A stretch of 14,182 nt of DNA from an uncultured Paraburkholderia sp. GTDB taxonomy: Bacteria; Pseudomonadota; Gammaproteobacteria; Burkholderiales; Burkholderiaceae. Made by a program: the position numbers and the translations under genes. Positions within the stretch are counted from its first letter, which is position 1; each line of letters begins with the position of its first letter. Below are positions 7,104 to 14,182 of the stretch, piece by piece. The stretch spans positions 1 to 14,182 of the forward strand of contig CALFSF010000609.1 of the NCBI GenBank assembly GCA_937917025.1, given 5' to 3'. The notes beneath the pieces are model-generated. The model worked only from the letters and a program-made list of their open reading frames with translations, had not been told where the DNA came from and did no database searches.

Positions 7104-7505
7104 ATGACCCAATTCGCAAAAGGCACATTCGTCGTTTCGCTCCAGCCCCTGACGTTCGAAAATCAGGACTCCGATCAGCAGCTTGGGCGCATGTCCATCG
7201 ACAAGCAGATCTCCGGTGATCTCGTTGCGACCACGAAGGGGCAGATGCTGAGCGCAATGACAGGCGTTAAGGGTTCGGCCGGATACGTTGCCGTAGAGAA
7301 AGTCATCGGGGTACTGGCAGGAAAGCACGGCTCGTTCATGCTGCAGCACGCGGGCACCATGAAGCGCGGCGCACCCTCTTTGTCCGTGACTGTCGTTCCA
7401 GACTCCGGAACGGGAGAACTGAACGGCATCGAGGGCGAGTTCAAGATCGATATCGTGGAAGGCGCGCACTTCTATGAGTTTGCCTATCGCCTGCCCGGCA
7501 ACTGA
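7104..7505 (+). CDS. DUF3224 domain-containing protein
   Basis: The 133-residue protein is almost entirely one DUF3224 domain, a small beta-barrel related in fold to allene oxide cyclase. Characteristic stretches are LGRMSIDKQISGDL (28-40), the GQMLSAMTGVKGSAGYVAVE segment (46-65), GSFMLQHAGTM (76-86) and LSVTVVPDSGTGELNGIEG (93-111). No signal peptide is present, so it is cytoplasmic. The biochemical role of the family is not established. The start ATG has a weak GGA five bases upstream. It stands alone on its strand, and the next gene begins about 290-375 bp later beyond a minus-strand terminator-like hairpin. Confidence 0.9.
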   Translation: MTQFAKGTFVVSLQPLTFENQDSDQQLGRMSIDKQISGDLVATTKGQMLSAMTGVKGSAGYVAVEKVIGVLAGKHGSFMLQHAGTMKRGAPSLSVTVVPDSGTGELNGIEGEFKIDIVEGAHFYEFAYRLPGN

Positions 7506-7880
7506 AAACAGTCCGTCCGCTCGCTTCCTGCTTCCCGTTGCTCCCCGAGTATCCCAGTGGATCCCGGCCAAAAAAATACCCCGGCACCGCACGCGGCGTC
7601 GGGGCAAATCCCATGTCAAAGGAGGTGTCATAGAGGAGACGGAATTATCGTACCTTCGCGCGGAAGGCCTGCCAACGAACGGTTTCATATATCCATATCG
7701 CGCGGCACCCCGGGCCTCGCTGAAGGGAACACGCCTCGCGTTCACATATATCGTTAGAACAAAAAACACGTTCGCGATAGCGCTTCAGGTCACTAACATG
7801 GCGGATCAGTCCGGCTTGCCCGGCCTGCACGCGCCGCCCCGCCGTGCAGCGCTCGTGGCCGCAACGCAAGGAGCATTGCA
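7506..7880. other. Intergenic region between DUF3224 and FMN reductase genes
   Basis: The stretch holds a minus-strand terminator-like hairpin (7570-7604), an AT-rich patch (about 7685-7770) that is unusual for this sequence, and a possible 28-codon upstream ORF (7798-7884). TTCACA at 7741-7746 resembles a -35 box, but no good -10 follows. The longer frame starting at 7474 does not look coding upstream of 7798. Confidence 0.5.
7570..7604 (-). terminator. Minus-strand intrinsic terminator-like hairpin
   Basis: CCCCGGC (7579-7585) pairs with GCGTCGGGG's outer bases (7598-7604), followed after one mismatch by three more pairs around a CACG loop. Read on the minus strand, the stem is followed by TA and then seven T residues (plus-strand A7570-7576). 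No T-run follows on the plus strand. No minus-strand gene is recognised upstream of it. Confidence 0.45.
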
Positions 7881-7884
7881 TTGA
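7798..7884 (+). CDS. Possible upstream ORF (28 aa) overlapping the FMN reductase start
   Basis: ATG at 7798 opens a 28-codon frame (begins MADQSGLPGL, ends AATQGALH) whose TGA at 7882-7884 overlaps the TTG start of the next gene in the tetranucleotide TTGA. An AGG lies about ten bases upstream. The arrangement would fit translational coupling. The peptide has no recognisable feature, and the frame may be fortuitous. Confidence 0.25.
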   Translation: MADQSGLPGLHAPPRRAALVAATQGALH

Positions 7885-8564
7885 CCCGTTTCAATCCCAT
7901 CCGCCCGCCACTCGTCGTGGGTATCGGCGGCACGACGCGCGACGGATCGTCGACCGAACGCGCGCTGCGCATCGCGCTGAATGGCGCTGAAAGCGCCGGC
8001 GCGCGCACGCATCTGTTCGGCGGCGCGTTTTTGCACAGCCTGCCGCATTACGCGCCGGAGAGCGCGTCGCTCACCGAAGCGCAGCGCCAACTGATCGAAG
8101 CCGTGCGCGACGCCGACGCCGTCATCATCGCGACACCGGGCTATCACGGCGGCGTCTCCGGCCTCGTCAAGAATGCACTCGATACGCTCGAAGCGCTGCG
8201 CGCCGACGAGCGTCCCTACCTGGACGGCCGCGCGGTCGGCTGCATCGTCACGGCTTACGGCTGGCAGGCGACGGGCACGGTGCTGGGTTCACTGCGCTCG
8301 ATTGTCCATGCGTTGCGCGGCTGGCCGACGCCGCTCGGCGCCGGCATCAATACGCTCGAAACCCGCTTCGAGACGGAAGACACGTGCTCCGATCCGAAAG
8401 CCGCCGAACAGCTTGCCACCGTGGGCCAGCAAGCTGCCGCGTTCGCGCTGGCGTTCGGTGCGGGGCGACCGGCGGCGCCGGCTTCGCTCGCGGCGCTCGT
8501 GGAGCAGGAGAGCGCCGCAGCGCGGCCATCGCGCGCGGCGAAAGTGCTGTCGCTCGCGAATTGA
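7881..8564 (+). CDS. NADPH-dependent FMN reductase family protein
   Basis: This is a flavodoxin-fold reductase of 227 residues, cytoplasmic, expected to reduce FMN (or use bound FMN) with NAD(P)H. The FMN-phosphate loop GIGGTTRDGSSTERA lies at residues 14-28, with the expected G-x-x-R-x-x-S pattern (R20, S23/S24). The isoalloxazine-side motif TPGYHGGVSGLVKNALD (85-101) has the P-x-Y...K-N-x-x-D signature of the SsuE/MsuE/ChrR group. A Pro/Ala-rich tail of about 50 residues extends beyond the fold. The start is TTG, supported by AAGGAG (7868-7873) at 7 nt. No in-frame ATG is nearby at the N-terminus. It stands alone, with no monooxygenase partner in the window, so its physiological substrate is unknown. 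Confidence 0.88.
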   Translation: MTRFNPIRPPLVVGIGGTTRDGSSTERALRIALNGAESAGARTHLFGGAFLHSLPHYAPESASLTEAQRQLIEAVRDADAVIIATPGYHGGVSGLVKNALDTLEALRADERPYLDGRAVGCIVTAYGWQATGTVLGSLRSIVHALRGWPTPLGAGINTLETRFETEDTCSDPKAAEQLATVGQQAAAFALAFGAGRPAAPASLAALVEQESAAARPSRAAKVLSLAN

Positions 8565-8920
8565 CTGGCGCGGGCAGGGGCGCACGGTATCGGCGCGCCC
8601 ATCCACATCGCCCCATTGCGCAGCCAGAGCACGCGCACAGCGTGCGCCACCGCACATAACGTGCACGGCCGGTCGGGCCGTGCGTATGCCATGCAACATA
8701 CGAAAAGTGCGTGAGCGCCGGATAGTGTGACCACGCGCATACGACACCGCCACATCCGGATCACCGATGACCGTTCGAGGCCACCCCTGATTTGCTTGCG
8801 ACGAAAGATTGGTTCACTCGCTACGCGGCACGGCCTACGCTTGTCCTTGCCCGCTCATTGATCGATCGTCGCACTTCGCGTGAACTGAAAACGCAAGCGG
8901 GCGCGATCACCGGCACGACC
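8565..8920. other. Intergenic region before the 71-aa gene
   Basis: The region contains a perfect GC-rich hairpin at 8663-8683. TTGATC at 8858-8863, with only a weak TGAACT 17 nt later, is a poor promoter candidate. A frame open from 8792 joins the downstream gene, but its first 43 codons do not look coding. Nothing else was seen. Confidence 0.45.
8663..8683 (+). promoter_or_regulatory. Perfect 8-bp hairpin downstream of the FMN reductase gene
   Basis: GCACGGCC (8663-8670) and GGCCGTGC (8676-8683) flank a GGTCG loop, about 100 bp after the stop codon. There is no T-run on either side, so it is not a canonical intrinsic terminator. It may protect the 3' end or aid factor-dependent termination. 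Confidence 0.3.
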
Positions 8921-9136
8921 ATGAACCGACTCATTCACTACAAGGGCTACGAGGTTGCGACGGCGGCACAACTGCTGCCCAACGGCCTCTTCGCCGCCAA
9001 TCTGACCATCGAGAAAGCCACGGCGCCGCAGAGCCGCGCGTATTCGTTCGATGCCCTCGATTACTTCTTCGACGAAGAACACGCGCTGGCCTACGCGTTC
9101 CGGTGGGGCCGGCTGTGGATCGACAGTCACCGGTAA
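8921..9136 (+). CDS. Small uncharacterised protein (71 aa)
   Basis: I chose the ATG at 8921 because the protein from there (begins MNRLIHYKGYEVATAAQ) has the compact look of a small single-domain family in Burkholderiaceae, resembling proteins annotated DUF6566 or CV_2116-like (recognised from memory, moderate certainty). An upstream in-frame start at 8792 would add 43 residues that look non-coding. The rest is a beta-rich part followed by YSFDALDYFFDEEHALAYA and a final amphipathic helix ending WGRLWIDSHR. It has no signal peptide or cysteines. There is no clear ribosome-binding site. The function is unknown. The next gene starts about 100 bp downstream on the same strand. Confidence 0.72.
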   Translation: MNRLIHYKGYEVATAAQLLPNGLFAANLTIEKATAPQSRAYSFDALDYFFDEEHALAYAFRWGRLWIDSHR

Positions 9137-9239
9137 GCGTGGCCGGGCGTACGGGCCGTCGGCCGTCGGCCACTTCGACGCCGCGTTTTCGGGGGTTGTG
9201 ACAGAATAAGCGACATGTCCGCCTGCCCGTCTCGCTGCC

Positions 9240-10133
9240 ATGTCCGACACTCTGACGCATGCTCCTGAAGATCGCGCCCTGCGCCACTGGACCTTCCTTG
9301 ACCCGACGCGCGTCGAGATCGGCTCCGATGCACACAGGCAGATGTTCTGCCGCATGCTGCTGGAGACACACAATCCCTACCGCCCCGCGGTTCTCGACTG
9401 GCCGCCCCTTCCGCCCGATGCATTGCAGCGCCTGACCTTGCTTCCCATCTGGGATATCGCCGTGCAGACCGAGGGCCGCGCGTCGATCCGCGTCGCGACG
9501 TACGCCGCGCAGACGAGCGACCCGCTGCTGCGCGAAGCGATCGAAATGGACGCCGCCGAGGAAGCCCGTCACAAGGTCGTGCTGTCGAAGCTGGTCGCGG
9601 CCTACGGCATCGAACTCGCGCCCGAACCCGACTACCCCGCTCCGCGCGACGCCGAATGGGCATGGATGTTCACCGGCTACAGCGAGTGCATCGACAGCTT
9701 CTTCGCATTTGGCCTTTTCCGCTCGGCGCAGCAATCCGGCTATTTCCCCGAGGCGCTCGTCGAAACGTTCGAACCGGTCATTCAGGAAGAAGCACGGCAT
9801 ATTCTCTTTTTCATGAACTGGGTCGCGTGGCACCGGCGTACGATGCCGTGGTGGCGCAGGTCGTGGCATTCGCTGCGCGTGGGGGCGATCTGGTTCAGGC
9901 TCGTGTGGGATCGCGTCGCGATCGCGAAAGGCATCGACGCGAACGGCGTGGCGCACGATTCGAATTTCCTCGCGTCTAACGGTGGCACGCTCGGTAAAAA
10001 GCTGGGCACGCGCGAACTCGTCGAACTGTGTCTCGCCGAAAACGAACGGCGCATGGCCGGCTACGACGCGCGGCTTGTCCGGCCAACCCTCGTGCCGCGC
10101 CTCGCGCGCTTCGCGTTGCGCTTCCTGAAGTAG
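9240..10133 (+). CDS. Ferritin-like superfamily di-iron protein
   Basis: This 297-residue protein has the full set of carboxylate and histidine ligands of a ferritin-like four-helix di-iron site: E78 (QTEGRAS, helix A), E108/H111 in EEARH (helix B), E149 (GYSECIDS, helix C) and E184/H187 in a second EEARH (helix D). This spacing is like that of di-iron oxidases and oxygenases rather than iron-storage ferritin. A C-terminal extension (about 193-235) is rich in Trp and Arg (HRRTMPWWRRSWHSLRV, then FRLVWDRV) and may lie on the membrane surface, which would suit a lipid-type substrate (inference). No good Shine-Dalgarno sequence precedes the ATG at 9240. The amidase gene follows 62 bp downstream and could be co-transcribed. 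The reaction is unknown. Confidence 0.8.
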   Translation: MSDTLTHAPEDRALRHWTFLDPTRVEIGSDAHRQMFCRMLLETHNPYRPAVLDWPPLPPDALQRLTLLPIWDIAVQTEGRASIRVATYAAQTSDPLLREAIEMDAAEEARHKVVLSKLVAAYGIELAPEPDYPAPRDAEWAWMFTGYSECIDSFFAFGLFRSAQQSGYFPEALVETFEPVIQEEARHILFFMNWVAWHRRTMPWWRRSWHSLRVGAIWFRLVWDRVAIAKGIDANGVAHDSNFLASNGGTLGKKLGTRELVELCLAENERRMAGYDARLVRPTLVPRLARFALRFLK

Positions 10134-10195
10134 CGATACAGGGTGGCCGCCGCCTGTCACGGCAAGCGGCGAACGCCACCATACCTGGAGACAGC

Positions 10196-11650
10196 ATGAC
10201 ATGGACGGTCGATGAACAACTCGCGCTGACGGCCACGGAGGCCGTCACCGCCATCCAGCAGGGGCGCCTCGCCGCCACCGATTACGTCGCGACGTTGCTG
10301 GCGCGCGCGGCCGCACTGTCGACGCTGAACGCGCTCACCGCGCTCAACATGGAAGGCGCGCTCGACGCGGCGAAGCGCATCGACGCGCTGTCCGCCGCTG
10401 ACAAAGCGCGCCTGCCGCTTGCCGGCCTGCCCGTCGTCATCAAGGACAACATCAACACGGTCGGATTGCAGACATCGGCGGCCACGCCCGCGCTGGAGAA
10501 TTTCATTCCGTCTTGCAACGCGCCCTCCGTGCAGCGGCTTGTCGATGCCGGCGCGATCGTGCTCGGCAAGGCCAACATGCACGAGCTGGCGTTCGGCATC
10601 ACCAGCACGAATCTGGCTTCGCATGCCGGGCCGGTGCGCAATCCATACGATCCATCGCTGATTCCCGGCGGCTCTTCGGGCGGCACCGCCGCCGCTATCG
10701 CCGCACGCATCGCGCCGGCCGGCCTCGGCACCGACACCGGCGGCTCCACGCGCATTCCCGCCGCGCTGACCGGCACCGCGGGCTTTCGTCCTTCGGTGGG
10801 CAACGGCGGCTCCGCGCGCCGCTATCACGACCCCCACGCCGTGGTGCCGATCAGCCGCACGCGCGATACGGTCGGTCCGATGGCGCGCACCGTCGCCGAT
10901 ATCGCGCTGCTCGACGGCGTCGTCACGGGCGATACCACGTTGCCTGCCGTTTCCCTCGCGGGCCTGCGCATCGGGCTGCCTGCGCCGCTCTGGGAAGGCC
11001 TGGAACGCGCGCTCGAAAGCGTCGCGCGCGCGGCCGTGGCGCAGCTCGAGGCAGCGGGCGTGGTCTTCGTCGAGTTCGACATGCCCGGGCTGATCGAGCT
11101 GAACGACAAGGTCAGCTCGCCCGTGGCGCTGCACGAACCCGTCGACGATGTCCCCGCGTGGCTCGTCGCCAACGATGCACCCGTGAAAACCGTGGTGGAT
11201 ATCGCGGCGCGCATCGCGTGCCCGGACGTGCGCAGCGCGTACGACGCGATCATCGCCGACGTGTTCGCCAGTCAATACGACGCGGCGATGCACACGTGGC
11301 GCCCGCAGCTTCAGCACCTGTACGACGCGACCTTCAACACGCACCACATCGACGCGGTGCTGTTCCCCACCACGATCCTCGCCGCCGTGCCCATCGATGA
11401 GCTGAACGGTTCGTCGACGGTGACGATCGACGGCGGCGACACGCTCGATGAAATGGCGGCGTTCCTGCGCAACACCGATCCGGCCAGCAACGCGGGCATC
11501 CCTGGCCTTTCGCTGCCCGCGGGCATGACGCAGGACGGCCGCCCCGTCGGCATCGAACTGGATGGCCCGACCGGCAGCGACCGGCGCCTGCTCGCGATCG
11601 GCATCGCGTTCGAACAGGTGCTGGGCTCGCTCGCGCCGCCCGCCCTGTAG
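10196..11650 (+). CDS. Amidase signature family hydrolase, indoleacetamide/mandelamide hydrolase-like
   Basis: This is a 484-residue cytoplasmic amidase with an intact Ser-cisSer-Lys triad: K83 (VVIKDNI), S160 in GGSSGG and nucleophile S184 in GTDTGGSTRIPAA, with the usual 24-residue serine spacing. Family-specific stretches (KANMHELAFGITSTN, then LRNTDPASNAGIPGLSLP and FEQVLG near the end) resemble indole-3-acetamide hydrolase (IaaH) and mandelamide amidase more than GatA or urea amidolyase. It would hydrolyse an aryl-acetamide-type substrate to the acid and ammonia; the exact substrate is inference. The ATG at 10196 is chosen because GGAG lies 5 nt upstream; the frame is open further upstream to 10028 but overlaps the previous gene. 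No iaaM-like monooxygenase is present. A FadR-type regulator follows. Confidence 0.88.
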   Translation: MTWTVDEQLALTATEAVTAIQQGRLAATDYVATLLARAAALSTLNALTALNMEGALDAAKRIDALSAADKARLPLAGLPVVIKDNINTVGLQTSAATPALENFIPSCNAPSVQRLVDAGAIVLGKANMHELAFGITSTNLASHAGPVRNPYDPSLIPGGSSGGTAAAIAARIAPAGLGTDTGGSTRIPAALTGTAGFRPSVGNGGSARRYHDPHAVVPISRTRDTVGPMARTVADIALLDGVVTGDTTLPAVSLAGLRIGLPAPLWEGLERALESVARAAVAQLEAAGVVFVEFDMPGLIELNDKVSSPVALHEPVDDVPAWLVANDAPVKTVVDIAARIACPDVRSAYDAIIADVFASQYDAAMHTWRPQLQHLYDATFNTHHIDAVLFPTTILAAVPIDELNGSSTVTIDGGDTLDEMAAFLRNTDPASNAGIPGLSLPAGMTQDGRPVGIELDGPTGSDRRLLAIGIAFEQVLGSLAPPAL

Positions 11651-11687
11651 CCGCCCGGCGTGTGCCGGAGCGTTCGCGCGCGGACGC

Positions 11688-11693
11688 TATAAT
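11688..11693 (+). promoter_or_regulatory. Consensus -10 box of the FadR-type regulator gene
   Basis: TATAAT is a perfect -10 match within GCTATAATCG, a context common for Burkholderia promoters. No good -35 is seen 16-18 nt upstream (CCGGAG at 17 nt). The predicted start near 11700 gives a leader of about 80 nt before ATG 11783. It implies the regulator has its own promoter, separate from the amidase. Confidence 0.5.
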
Positions 11694-11782
11694 CGCTGCG
11701 TTCCGGCGAAGGCGGTCCCCTGCCTCGCGTCAATCTCGCGAAGCGGGCTGCGTTGCCGCCTGTCGCCACGTCCACCGAAACC

Positions 11783-12538
11783 ATGCAATTTCGTCCGATC
11801 CCGACGTTCACCCGCAAGCGCCTCTCCGATGTCGTGTCGGACCAGATCAAGGCGTTGATCTCGGAAGGCGCGCTGCGCCCGGGCGACCGTCTGCCTGCCG
11901 AACGCGATCTCGCGACGCAGCTCGGCGTATCGCGCCCTTCGCTGCGCGAAGCGCTGATCCGGCTCGAAGCCGACGGCTACATCGAAATGACCGGTCGCGG
12001 CGGCTTCGTGGTGGTGGACATGACAGCCGCGGTCATTTCAAAGCCGCTCGCCGAACTGCTGTTGCAGAACGCGCGCACGCGCTCCGACATCCTGGAGCTC
12101 AGGCAAGGCCTTGAATCGATCGCAACGGTCTACGCAACCGAGCGCGCCACACCCGATGATCTCGCCGCGATCCACGCGGCGTTTGAGTCGTTAAAGACCT
12201 GTGCATTGTCATCCGACCGCACGCATCTCGCGGATCTCGACGCCGCGTTTCATCTTGCGATTGCCGATTCGACGCACAACGTCGCGCTGGCGCACGTGAT
12301 GCACGGCATTCACACGCTAATCCGCGAATCGATGCGTCAATCGCACCGGCTCATCGATTACGACGACGCGATGGAACAGCAACTTCTCGCGCAACACCAG
12401 GCCATCTACGATGCGATCATGGCACGCGACGCGCACAGGGCGCGCGGCGCGGCCGAGCAGCATCTAACGTACGTGCGGACGCTTTACGAGCAACACGCGG
12501 CGCAGCCCCACCCGATCACGCGGGATCGCGCAACATAA
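11783..12538 (+). CDS. FadR/GntR-family transcriptional regulator (PdhR-like, FCD domain)
   Basis: This 251-residue repressor-type regulator has an N-terminal winged helix-turn-helix (about 12-78; core LRPGDRLPAERDLATQLGV, then SRPSLREALIRLEADGYI) and a C-terminal FCD ligand domain. The FCD metal-site residues are present: D153 and H157 (DLDAAFH), H205 and H227. Overall similarity, including ISKPLAELLLQNARTRSDIL and the IADSTHNVALAHVM stretch, is closest to PdhR/LldR-type members that sense small carboxylates such as pyruvate or lactate; this is from memory. The start is uncertain: ATG 11783 lacks a clear ribosome-binding site, and TTG at 11753 is in frame and would add 10 residues. It follows the amidase by 132 bp with its own -10 box, and cdh begins 15 bp after its stop. 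Its targets are not evident. Confidence 0.88.
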   Translation: MQFRPIPTFTRKRLSDVVSDQIKALISEGALRPGDRLPAERDLATQLGVSRPSLREALIRLEADGYIEMTGRGGFVVVDMTAAVISKPLAELLLQNARTRSDILELRQGLESIATVYATERATPDDLAAIHAAFESLKTCALSSDRTHLADLDAAFHLAIADSTHNVALAHVMHGIHTLIRESMRQSHRLIDYDDAMEQQLLAQHQAIYDAIMARDAHRARGAAEQHLTYVRTLYEQHAAQPHPITRDRAT

Positions 12539-12553
12539 CGGAACTGACGCCCC

Positions 12554-13303
12554 ATGCGCCTCGCGCTCTGTACTTTCATCAGCGTTGTACTCGCTGCCAC
12601 GGGCAGCGGCTGCGCGACGCTCGCCGCGGCCGATTCGAACGCGCTGTGGCGCATTGTCGACGGCCAGTGCGTGATGTCGATGCAGTCATCGGGGACGCCG
12701 GGTTTCTGCACCCGCGTCGATCTGCACGCGCATTACGCGATTCTCAAGGACATCAACGGCTCATCGCAGTACCTGCTGATTCCGACTGATCGCGTGACCG
12801 GGATCGAAAGCCCGCAGATTCTCGCTGACGATGCGCTACCCTACTGGTCCGATGCGTGGAACGCCCGCACGTATGTTGAGAAGGCCGTCAAACAGGAACT
12901 CGGCGACGAACAACTCGGACTGGAAATCAACTCCCGGTATCGCCGTTCACAGTCGCAGCTGCACATCCATATCGACTGCATGCGCAAAGACGTGATCGAT
13001 ATGCTCGCGCGGCATCGGCGTGACGCGCCCGGCAAATGGCATTGGGACACGATCGACGGAAACCGCTACCGCATCATGCGCGTCGCCTCGATTGCCGGGG
13101 CCGACGATCCGTTCAGGATCGTCTCGCGTCATCTTCCGAACGACACGACGATGGCGTCGCAGACGATTCTCGTGACCGGCGCGGGTCCTTCCGCGACAGG
13201 CGACGGATGGCTGATCGTCAACAGCAGCCTCGATCTCGATGAAGGCAGCGGCTCAGCGGAACCGCTGATGGATCACGCGTGCAGGCTCGCGCGGAAGCGC
13301 TGA
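12554..13303 (+). CDS. cdh: CDP-diacylglycerol pyrophosphatase
   Basis: The 249-residue protein matches E. coli Cdh (about 251) in length and layout. It hydrolyses CDP-diacylglycerol to CMP and phosphatidate at the inner membrane. The HIT-like catalytic segment NSRYRRSQSQLHIHIDC is at 126-142, with H137 and H139; other family hallmarks are NALWRIVDGQC (29-39) and SQYLLIPTDRVTGIESP (71-87). The N-terminus (1-26) is a hydrophobic signal or anchor. GSGC at 17-20 is not a canonical lipobox, so a Sec signal or membrane anchor is likelier than a lipoprotein. It starts 15 bp after the regulator stop, with no strong ribosome-binding site, so it is probably co-transcribed with it. A desaturase lies downstream, giving a possible lipid theme. 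Confidence 0.9.
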   Translation: MRLALCTFISVVLAATGSGCATLAAADSNALWRIVDGQCVMSMQSSGTPGFCTRVDLHAHYAILKDINGSSQYLLIPTDRVTGIESPQILADDALPYWSDAWNARTYVEKAVKQELGDEQLGLEINSRYRRSQSQLHIHIDCMRKDVIDMLARHRRDAPGKWHWDTIDGNRYRIMRVASIAGADDPFRIVSRHLPNDTTMASQTILVTGAGPSATGDGWLIVNSSLDLDEGSGSAEPLMDHACRLARKR

Positions 13304-13471
13304 TACACGCTGCATTCCGCTGGAACACGCTTTTCCGTATTTCAGCACATGCTTTCCGCGAGAAATTGGTTCTGTCATTCGACACGGGCCTTTACGATCG
13401 GCTTCAATGGGCGTGCCGTCTAACCGCGTCGCGCTGTTTCAGCAGCCTTTCGTAACGGTGCGAACCAGCCT

Positions 13472-14182
13472 ATGGCGAACTATCTCGACGACACCCAGCG
13501 CCGTACCCTGGCCCGCCTCGCCACCACGCTGACGTGGCGCACCGAATGGCCGACGTGGCTGTTGATCGCGACGATCTACGCATCCTGGTTCGGTGTTGCG
13601 GTTCACGTTCGCGCGCTCGGCGTGCCCGTTGCCGCGATTCTTCTCGCTTTCCTCAGCGCGTGGTACATGTCCCTTCAGCACGAACTGATGCACGGGCATC
13701 CGACGCACTCGCGTCTGTTGAACGGACTGTCTGGATTTGCGCCGCTTGCGGTGTGGTTTCCGTATGGCATCTATCGCGACCTGCATCTTCAGCATCACAA
13801 CGATCCACATTTGACGCATCCGTCGCTCGATCCGGAAAGCTATTTTGTGACGCATCAAACGTGGCAACGGACCGGGGCCTTGATGCGCGCGCTGCTCAAG
13901 GTCCGTAACACGTTTGTCGGGCGCCTTTTGCTCGGACCTGCGTTTTCAATCGCGACGACAGCGAACGAAGCGATTCGCAAGATCGCTGATGGCGACTTTC
14001 GTGATGTGCCCGCGTGGCTCATGCATTGCATCGCGCTCGTTGCGTTGACGTACTGGCTCGACGTGGCATGCGGCCTGCCGGCATGGGTTTTTATTGCCGG
14101 GGTCGGTTATGGGGCGCTCTCTGTCGGGTCTGTGCGCTCGTTTCATGAACATCGTACTGCCGGTTCCGGTCCGCACCGGTCG
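13472..14182 (+). CDS. Fatty acid desaturase family protein (5' part, runs off the window)
   Basis: The frame opens at ATG 13472 and stays open for 237 codons to the window edge, so the C-terminus is missing. It is an integral-membrane di-iron desaturase/hydroxylase with the expected histidine boxes: H70-E-L-M-H74 plus H76 (HELMHGH), H105-L-Q-H108-H109 (HLQHHND), and the start of a later box at H225-E-H227 (SFHEHR). Membrane segments are seen at about 28-45, 50-67, 85-100, and again at 183-215. It would introduce a double bond or hydroxyl into an acyl or related chain using O2; the substrate cannot be told. The ribosome-binding site is weak. It begins 168 bp after cdh, with no terminator recognised between them. 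The minus-strand frames across it are shadows. Confidence 0.85.
   Translation, partial: MANYLDDTQRRTLARLATTLTWRTEWPTWLLIATIYASWFGVAVHVRALGVPVAAILLAFLSAWYMSLQHELMHGHPTHSRLLNGLSGFAPLAVWFPYGIYRDLHLQHHNDPHLTHPSLDPESYFVTHQTWQRTGALMRALLKVRNTFVGRLLLGPAFSIATTANEAIRKIADGDFRDVPAWLMHCIALVALTYWLDVACGLPAWVFIAGVGYGALSVGSVRSFHEHRTAGSGPHRS

Noticed and set aside
9147..9172. Tandem GGCCGTC repeats
   Set aside because: Only two short units in GC-rich DNA; no array or stem with a T-run.
8931..10202. 423-codon frame antisense to the 71-aa and ferritin-like genes
   Set aside because: Composition is a GC shadow; the plus strand carries all six di-iron ligands in order.
10157..11347. 396-codon frame antisense to the amidase
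   Set aside because: Low-complexity Arg/Gly/Ala composition; the amidase frame has the complete catalytic triad.

Overview
The window is GC-rich, with strong G/C preference at third codon positions. Its gene set (an ACS-type MFS porter with glucarate dehydratase, a DUF3224 protein, an indoleacetamide-hydrolase-like amidase, a PdhR-like FadR/GntR regulator and a CDP-diacylglycerol pyrophosphatase) suggests a betaproteobacterium of the Burkholderiaceae, most likely Paraburkholderia, Caballeronia or Burkholderia. This placement rests on recognised protein styles, not on a search.

Layout. Positions 2-1791 (+) hold the end of an MFS sugar-acid transporter and a complete glucarate dehydratase (gudD), a D-glucarate uptake and dehydration pair. 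Positions 1792-2415 are a long non-coding stretch with several dyads and a strong rho-independent terminator at 2214-2247 that has no recognised gene in front of it. An unknown helical protein follows (2416-2889, +). Convergent to it is an AAHS-type aromatic-acid MFS porter (2930-4291, -). Its leader has a good sigma70-like promoter (4503-4532), and a TGTTCG/CGAACA dyad lies just downstream. Next on the minus strand are an unknown 160-residue protein (4623-5105) and a small autotransporter (5278-6704) whose signal peptide is cut off by a one-base frameshift.

From 7104 onward everything is on the plus strand: a DUF3224 protein, an FMN reductase started by TTG and overlapped by a possible 28-codon upstream ORF, a 71-residue small protein, a ferritin-like di-iron protein, an amidase, a PdhR/FadR-type regulator with cdh directly behind it, and the 5' part of a fatty-acid desaturase that runs off the window end.

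The region reads as ordinary accessory metabolism: sugar-acid catabolism, aromatic or amide scavenging, and lipid and envelope functions. I see no CRISPR array, rRNA, tRNA, insertion sequence, phage module or recognisable defence island. The most unusual items are the frameshifted, unusually short autotransporter, the orphan terminator with a possible small RNA, the operator region of the aromatic-acid porter, and the minus-strand terminator between the DUF3224 and FMN-reductase genes.
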